Source: M30B19 sp041741535 (GTDB lineage: Bacteria; Planctomycetota; Planctomycetia; Pirellulales; Pirellulaceae). From it: a stretch of 64,000 bases of DNA. Every line of letters begins with the position of its first letter. The stretch's first letter is position 1. This document shows, in pieces, positions 60,271 through 64,000 of the stretch. The notes beneath the pieces were generated by a model that had not been told where the DNA came from, made no database searches, and worked only from the letters and a program-made list of their open reading frames with translations. The stretch lies in contig JBGSJV010000095.1 of the NCBI GenBank assembly GCA_041741535.1, forward strand, positions 43,086 to 107,085, read 5' to 3'. Position numbers and translations under genes: made by a program.

Positions 60271-62475
60271 ATGGCCATTCGAGCAGGTGGCCGATTGGAT
60301 CCTGTTCCGCCTCGTGGGTTTCCGGCGGTCCCTTCTTTAATTCGACAAACGATGGCAAACGCCGAAAACTACGAACACTTGGTCTGGGCCCTGCGGTCCG
60401 TGGCGACGCATTTCGGCGGCACGATCGACTTGCAGCGATTGCGTCATTTGGCGGCCGAGATTGAAGCTTTATCAGCGGTGGACTCTCTCAGCGAGAATAT
60501 CGGTCCAATCGCACGACATTTTGGTTATCGGATCAGTCAACTTCACGCGAATCGGGACGACATTCGGGATTTGTTGGCCGAGGGGCTGCCGGTCGTGTTG
60601 TTTCAGGACGCGACAACGACTCCTGTGCCGATTGTGCTGCTCAAGTACGCCAACGGTCGATACTTGGTAGACAGCTATCGCCTAGGGCGATCGACGTGGC
60701 TGCCCGCCTCCCAAGTCGAAGCGAATCTGGCGGAGGCCGATCGCGACCTGGAGCGGCGATTGCAAATTCACGTGGCTCAGCAAGTGGCTTCGGTCGGTCA
60801 GGCTTCGGTCGTCGGCGAGTTTCCGATGTTGTGGCTGTGGCGTTTTCTGAAACATGAACGTCCGGACTTTCGCGTTCTATTGTTGTTCGCGGCCGCCGTT
60901 TCACTGTTGGCTTTGGCGACTCCGATTACGGTTGAGGCGTTGGTCAATACGGTGGCATTTGGGCGATATTTTCAGCCGGTCTTGGTCTTATCTTTGGTGC
61001 TGTTTGTTTTGTTGAGTTTTCGGGCGGCGTTGATTGCCACAAGCACATGGGTCGTTGAGATCATCCAACGACGTTTATTTGTTCGAGTGGTTTCCGACCT
61101 CACGTTTCGTTTGCCCAAGTTACAGTCGTCGGTCCACGATCAAAACTATGTTCCAGAGCTTGTGAATCGATTTTTTGATGTGGTCAATGTTCAGAAAGCC
61201 GTCGCGGTTTTCTTATTGGATGGGATCAACGTTACCTTGCAGGTCGTGATCGGGATGGCCGTGTTGGCGTTTTATCACCCCGCACTATTGGGTTACGACT
61301 TGGTCTTGTTGTTCTTCCTGACGTTTTACCTGTACTTCATCGGACGGGGGGCAATTCAAACCAGCATCGTTGAATCAAAATACAAATACAAGACGGCTGC
61401 GTGGCTGGAGGAAATCGTGCGGTCGCCAAATGCGTTTCGGCGCAACTCGGGCAGTAATCTCGCCGAACATCGAGCCGACGAATTTGCTCAGGGATACATC
61501 GCCGCACGTGTGGCTCACTTTCGCATCCTGATCCGTCAAATCGCGTCGACTTTGGGCATTCAAGCGATTGCTGCCACGGCCTTACTAGCATTGGGCGGAT
61601 GGTTGGTTATTCAGGGCGGCTTGACCTTGGGTCAGTTGGTGGCGGCAGAGTTGATCGTGACGGGAATTTTGGGGTCGGTGGCGAAGTTTGGCAAGCACAT
61701 CGAATTGTACTACGACACGATGGCTTCTGCCGACAAACTGAGGCAGCTATTGGAATTGCCAGTTACGGACGACGGCTTTTATCCACCGACCGACTATAGC
61801 CGTTTGGGCGAAGTTCAAGCCGAAGAACTAAAGTTCGTCCACGGTTCACACGAGTTGTGTTTCCCAAATTTCAGCGTCCGCAGCGGCGAATCACTGGCCG
61901 TGATTGGCGGCGAAGGCAGTGGCAAATCGACTCTTTTGCAAATGATGGTGGGTTTGCGAATGCCAAGTTCCGGTCAGATTCGATTTGCCGGGGTTGGCAC
62001 GCACGAGCTGAACTTCTCGCTGATCGAACGCGAGATTGGGTACGCGGCTGGGATCGAAATCGTCAAAGGCACCGTGGCTGAAAACGTGCATTTGGATCGC
62101 GCGAACGTGCGTTCGGCCGATGTCCGCCAAGCCTTGGAAACGGTGGGATTGTTGTCGGACGTGGACAAATTACCCAACGGGATCGATACGGAATTGGAGT
62201 GTTTGGGACAACCACTAACGGAATCGCAGTGCCTGCGCCTGATGTTGGCTCGCGCGATTGTGGAACGGCCTCGTTTGCTACTCATTGATCGGACATTGGA
62301 CCGGCTCTCGGACGCGGCTCTGCCCAAGTTGATAAAAGATCTATGGGGCCCGGGGAACTCGTCACCTTGGACCACGATCATCGCCACGGGACGAAGCTCG
62401 GTGATGGCGGCGTGTGAACATGTGGTTGACTTGGACAATGGCGAATGGAAAGTCTCGAATCGGGAGATTTGTTAA
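60271..62475 (+). CDS. ABC transporter with C39-like domain and degenerate ATPase motifs
   Basis: About 734 residues. The first 170 residues resemble the C39 peptidase-type domain of peptide exporters (VATHFGGTIDLQRLRHL, YANGRYLVDSY) but lack the catalytic Cys and His, so they probably bind only. Six membrane helices follow (residues 195-440). The nucleotide domain has Walker A GGEGSGKST at 546-554, but the signature is LTESQ instead of LSGGQ, the Walker B Glu is Arg (LLLIDRTLDRL) and the H-loop His is missing (ATGRSS). Canonical ATPase activity is doubtful. The start ATG 60271 has GGAGG just 3 bases upstream; ATG 60352 is an alternative. It is paired with the HlyD gene 3 bp downstream. Confidence 0.82.
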   Translation: MAIRAGGRLDPVPPRGFPAVPSLIRQTMANAENYEHLVWALRSVATHFGGTIDLQRLRHLAAEIEALSAVDSLSENIGPIARHFGYRISQLHANRDDIRDLLAEGLPVVLFQDATTTPVPIVLLKYANGRYLVDSYRLGRSTWLPASQVEANLAEADRDLERRLQIHVAQQVASVGQASVVGEFPMLWLWRFLKHERPDFRVLLLFAAAVSLLALATPITVEALVNTVAFGRYFQPVLVLSLVLFVLLSFRAALIATSTWVVEIIQRRLFVRVVSDLTFRLPKLQSSVHDQNYVPELVNRFFDVVNVQKAVAVFLLDGINVTLQVVIGMAVLAFYHPALLGYDLVLLFFLTFYLYFIGRGAIQTSIVESKYKYKTAAWLEEIVRSPNAFRRNSGSNLAEHRADEFAQGYIAARVAHFRILIRQIASTLGIQAIAATALLALGGWLVIQGGLTLGQLVAAELIVTGILGSVAKFGKHIELYYDTMASADKLRQLLELPVTDDGFYPPTDYSRLGEVQAEELKFVHGSHELCFPNFSVRSGESLAVIGGEGSGKSTLLQMMVGLRMPSSGQIRFAGVGTHELNFSLIEREIGYAAGIEIVKGTVAENVHLDRANVRSADVRQALETVGLLSDVDKLPNGIDTELECLGQPLTESQCLRLMLARAIVERPRLLLIDRTLDRLSDAALPKLIKDLWGPGNSSPWTTIIATGRSSVMAACEHVVDLDNGEWKVSNREIC

Positions 62476-62478
62476 TCG

Positions 62479-63843
62479 ATGGGTGGAACACCTTCAGCTT
62501 CAGCGACACCTGGCGGAACGTTGGCTCGTAATCGGTCGAAACCATTGCCGGTGCTAAATTTGGTTCAATCGTCGGTCTGGGCAAAGCGATTGGCCAAGAC
62601 GCTGTGGTGGTGCATGTTGCTGGCAGTCGCTGCTTTGGTTTGGCTGCCGTGGCAACAAACTTCACGAACTAGTGGCCGCGTTGTCGCGTTTGTTCCGCAA
62701 CAGAGACAGCAAACCGTCACGGCACAAGCAGAAGGCGTGGTGGGTCGGATTGCTCCCGGCTTGGTCGAAGGCTCCGTCGTGAAGGCTGGGGATTTCATCA
62801 TGGCCATCGAACCATTGGCTGCGGGGTTGAAACAGCAATTGGAATCCCAGGTTCAACAACTGAAGAACAAACTGGAGTTTGCGAACAAGACGACCGGCGC
62901 GTTTGAAGAGCAAAAGCGAGCGTACGAATCGGCTCGAGACTTTGCCGTGGAGGCCGCCGACCAACTCGTGCTCGCCGCCCAGAATAAGTACGCCGCCAAA
63001 GAACAGGAATTGGCCGCCTATCAAGCCAAGGAACGACAAACCAAGTTGGATTTTGATCGTCAATCGAAGTTGGTTGAAGAAGGTATTCGGGCGAATCGTG
63101 ACTTCGAGAAAATTCGCGCGGAATACGAAACTGCGGTGGCTTTACGTCAATCGGTCGAAAAAGATTTGGAAGCCGCTGGAAATGAAGTGACGGCGAAACA
63201 AAAGGAACGGGAGCAGAAGCGGTTGGAGGCCCAATCCAAAGTCGACTATGCCGAAGCGACACTGCAAAAAGCAGGTGGAGAAGCCGCAACGGTGGAAAAG
63301 GAAATGCTGGACTTGCAGATCAAGCTTTCGGAACTTGATCGCATGGAAGTCACCGCCCCGCAGGATGGCACGATATTTCGCTTGCCAATCTTTGAGCAGG
63401 GCCAACAGATCAAGAAAGGCGACGAACTGTTTACCATTGTGCCGGACACAACCGACCACGCCGTGGAATTGTTCATGTCGGGTAACGACCTCCCGTTGGT
63501 CCAAATTGGCGCCGAAGTCCGTTTGCAGTTCGAAGGTTGGCCAGCGGTCCAGTTTGTTGGCTGGCCCTCGGTTGCGATCGGATCGTTTGGTGGCGTGGTT
63601 TCGGCGATTGACGCGACGGATGACGGGCAAGGTCAGTTTCGAGTCCTGGTTCGACCGACGGCCGAAGAACCATGGCCCGCGGGAATCTACTTGCGACAAG
63701 GTGTTCGCGCCAACGGTTGGGTCATGCTGGGGCAGGTTCCACTATGGTTCGAATTGTGGAGGCAGCTCAATGGATTTCCGCCCACCATCTCGGAAAATCC
63801 GAAAGAAGCAAAACCCGTAAAGGTCCCCAAGATCAAAGGCTAA
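62479..63843 (+). CDS. HlyD-family membrane fusion protein
   Basis: A 454-residue protein with an N-terminal cytosolic stretch, one membrane helix (LAKTLWWCMLLAVAALVWLPW, near residue 45), the first lipoyl-half (QAEGVVGRIAPGLVEGSVVKAGD), a long coiled coil rich in Glu/Lys/Gln (residues 110-275), the second half (VTAPQDGTIFRLPIFEQGQQI) and a barrel domain. This is the HlyD pattern, linking an inner-membrane exporter to an outer-membrane channel. It starts 3 bp after the ABC gene's stop. Its stop TAA is part of the palindrome-family repeat at 63841. Confidence 0.9.
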   Translation: MGGTPSASATPGGTLARNRSKPLPVLNLVQSSVWAKRLAKTLWWCMLLAVAALVWLPWQQTSRTSGRVVAFVPQQRQQTVTAQAEGVVGRIAPGLVEGSVVKAGDFIMAIEPLAAGLKQQLESQVQQLKNKLEFANKTTGAFEEQKRAYESARDFAVEAADQLVLAAQNKYAAKEQELAAYQAKERQTKLDFDRQSKLVEEGIRANRDFEKIRAEYETAVALRQSVEKDLEAAGNEVTAKQKEREQKRLEAQSKVDYAEATLQKAGGEAATVEKEMLDLQIKLSELDRMEVTAPQDGTIFRLPIFEQGQQIKKGDELFTIVPDTTDHAVELFMSGNDLPLVQIGAEVRLQFEGWPAVQFVGWPSVAIGSFGGVVSAIDATDDGQGQFRVLVRPTAEEPWPAGIYLRQGVRANGWVMLGQVPLWFELWRQLNGFPPTISENPKEAKPVKVPKIKG

Positions 63844-64000
63844 TGCTTTGTCAACGTCTAAATTTCGGGTCGGGTCTGGTAAAGGTGTCAGCGTCTGGTA
63901 AAGGTGTCAGCGTCTGGTAAAGGTGTCAGCGTCTGGTAAAGGTGTCAGCGTCTGGTAAAGGTGTCAGCGTCTGGTAAAGGTGTCAGCGTCTGGTAAAGGT
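63841..64000. repeat. Palindrome-family copy C expanded into a 19-bp tandem array
   Basis: The first 33 bp (TAATGCTTTGTCAACG onward, then GGGTCGG) match the left arm of the palindrome at 13568. From 63874 six complete copies of GTCTGGTAAAGGTGTCAGC and part of a seventh run to the window edge, all identical. The right arm is not reached. The TAA is the stop of the HlyD gene. Confidence 0.9.

Noticed and set aside
63874..64000. 19-bp tandem array as a CRISPR
   Set aside because: No unique spacers separate the units; they are directly adjacent and identical.

Overview
This window looks like chromosomal DNA of a planctomycete (Planctomycetota, probably Pirellulales, close to Rhodopirellula or Pirellula). 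The assignment is inferred from gene content and style: a cytochrome-c/DUF1587-1595-1592-1588-1585 protein, Tat-exported Gfo/Idh/MocA oxidoreductases, GAF-HlyD and M50-HlyD export proteins, large low-complexity secreted proteins, short poorly grouped operons, and many dispersed intergenic repeats. I see no rRNA, tRNA, complete insertion sequence or CRISPR array.

Layout. 0-5.4 kb: the tail of an Rrf2 regulator, a HAD hydrolase, a FlgM-like anti-sigma factor, two TatA/B proteins, a Tat-signal oxidoreductase and tRNA-guanine transglycosylase (tgt). 5.4-15.2 kb: secreted proteins, the multi-DUF cytochrome protein, a degenerate RNase H-fold protein, glgB and moaC, and small membrane proteins. 15.3-26.5 kb: an S9 peptidase swollen by Gln/Glu-rich repeats, a 1178-residue TPR-like membrane protein, a Tat-type MsrB, a DUF4142 protein and a degenerate receiver domain. 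26.7-31.2 kb: a CheB/CheR/PAS/histidine-kinase fusion with a LuxR-type response regulator. 31.3-41.5 kb: a desaturase, repeat-rich secreted proteins, a FAD oxidoreductase-Rieske fusion, a YciF-like protein, small membrane proteins and a P1B-4 metal ATPase.

41.5-45.4 kb is a decayed accessory island: dispersed repeats, the broken 3' end of an Rhs toxin gene with a probably intact immunity gene behind it, and a 141-bp tandem repeat array. 45.4-50.5 kb is a minus-strand operon of three export/processing proteins (a periplasmic adaptor, a GAF-HlyD protein split by a frameshift in a C7 tract, and a PqqD-like/M50 protease/HlyD fusion). 50.7-60.1 kb holds KtrAB potassium uptake, nagA overlapping an Rrf2 regulator, an amidohydrolase, a TrmH-like methylase, a zinc-ribbon protein, and an NhaR-like regulator divergent from an ABC transporter with degenerate ATPase motifs and its HlyD partner (60.3-63.8 kb). 

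Two themes stand out. First, a family of about 105-145 bp imperfect palindromes with CTAG...TTTGTC-like ends sits at or on stop codons in five places, and the copy at the window's right end has expanded into a 19-bp tandem array. Second, the M50/HlyD/GAF operon and the degenerate ABC/HlyD pair look like parts of a poorly described planctomycete peptide processing or export apparatus. No substrate gene is visible in the window.
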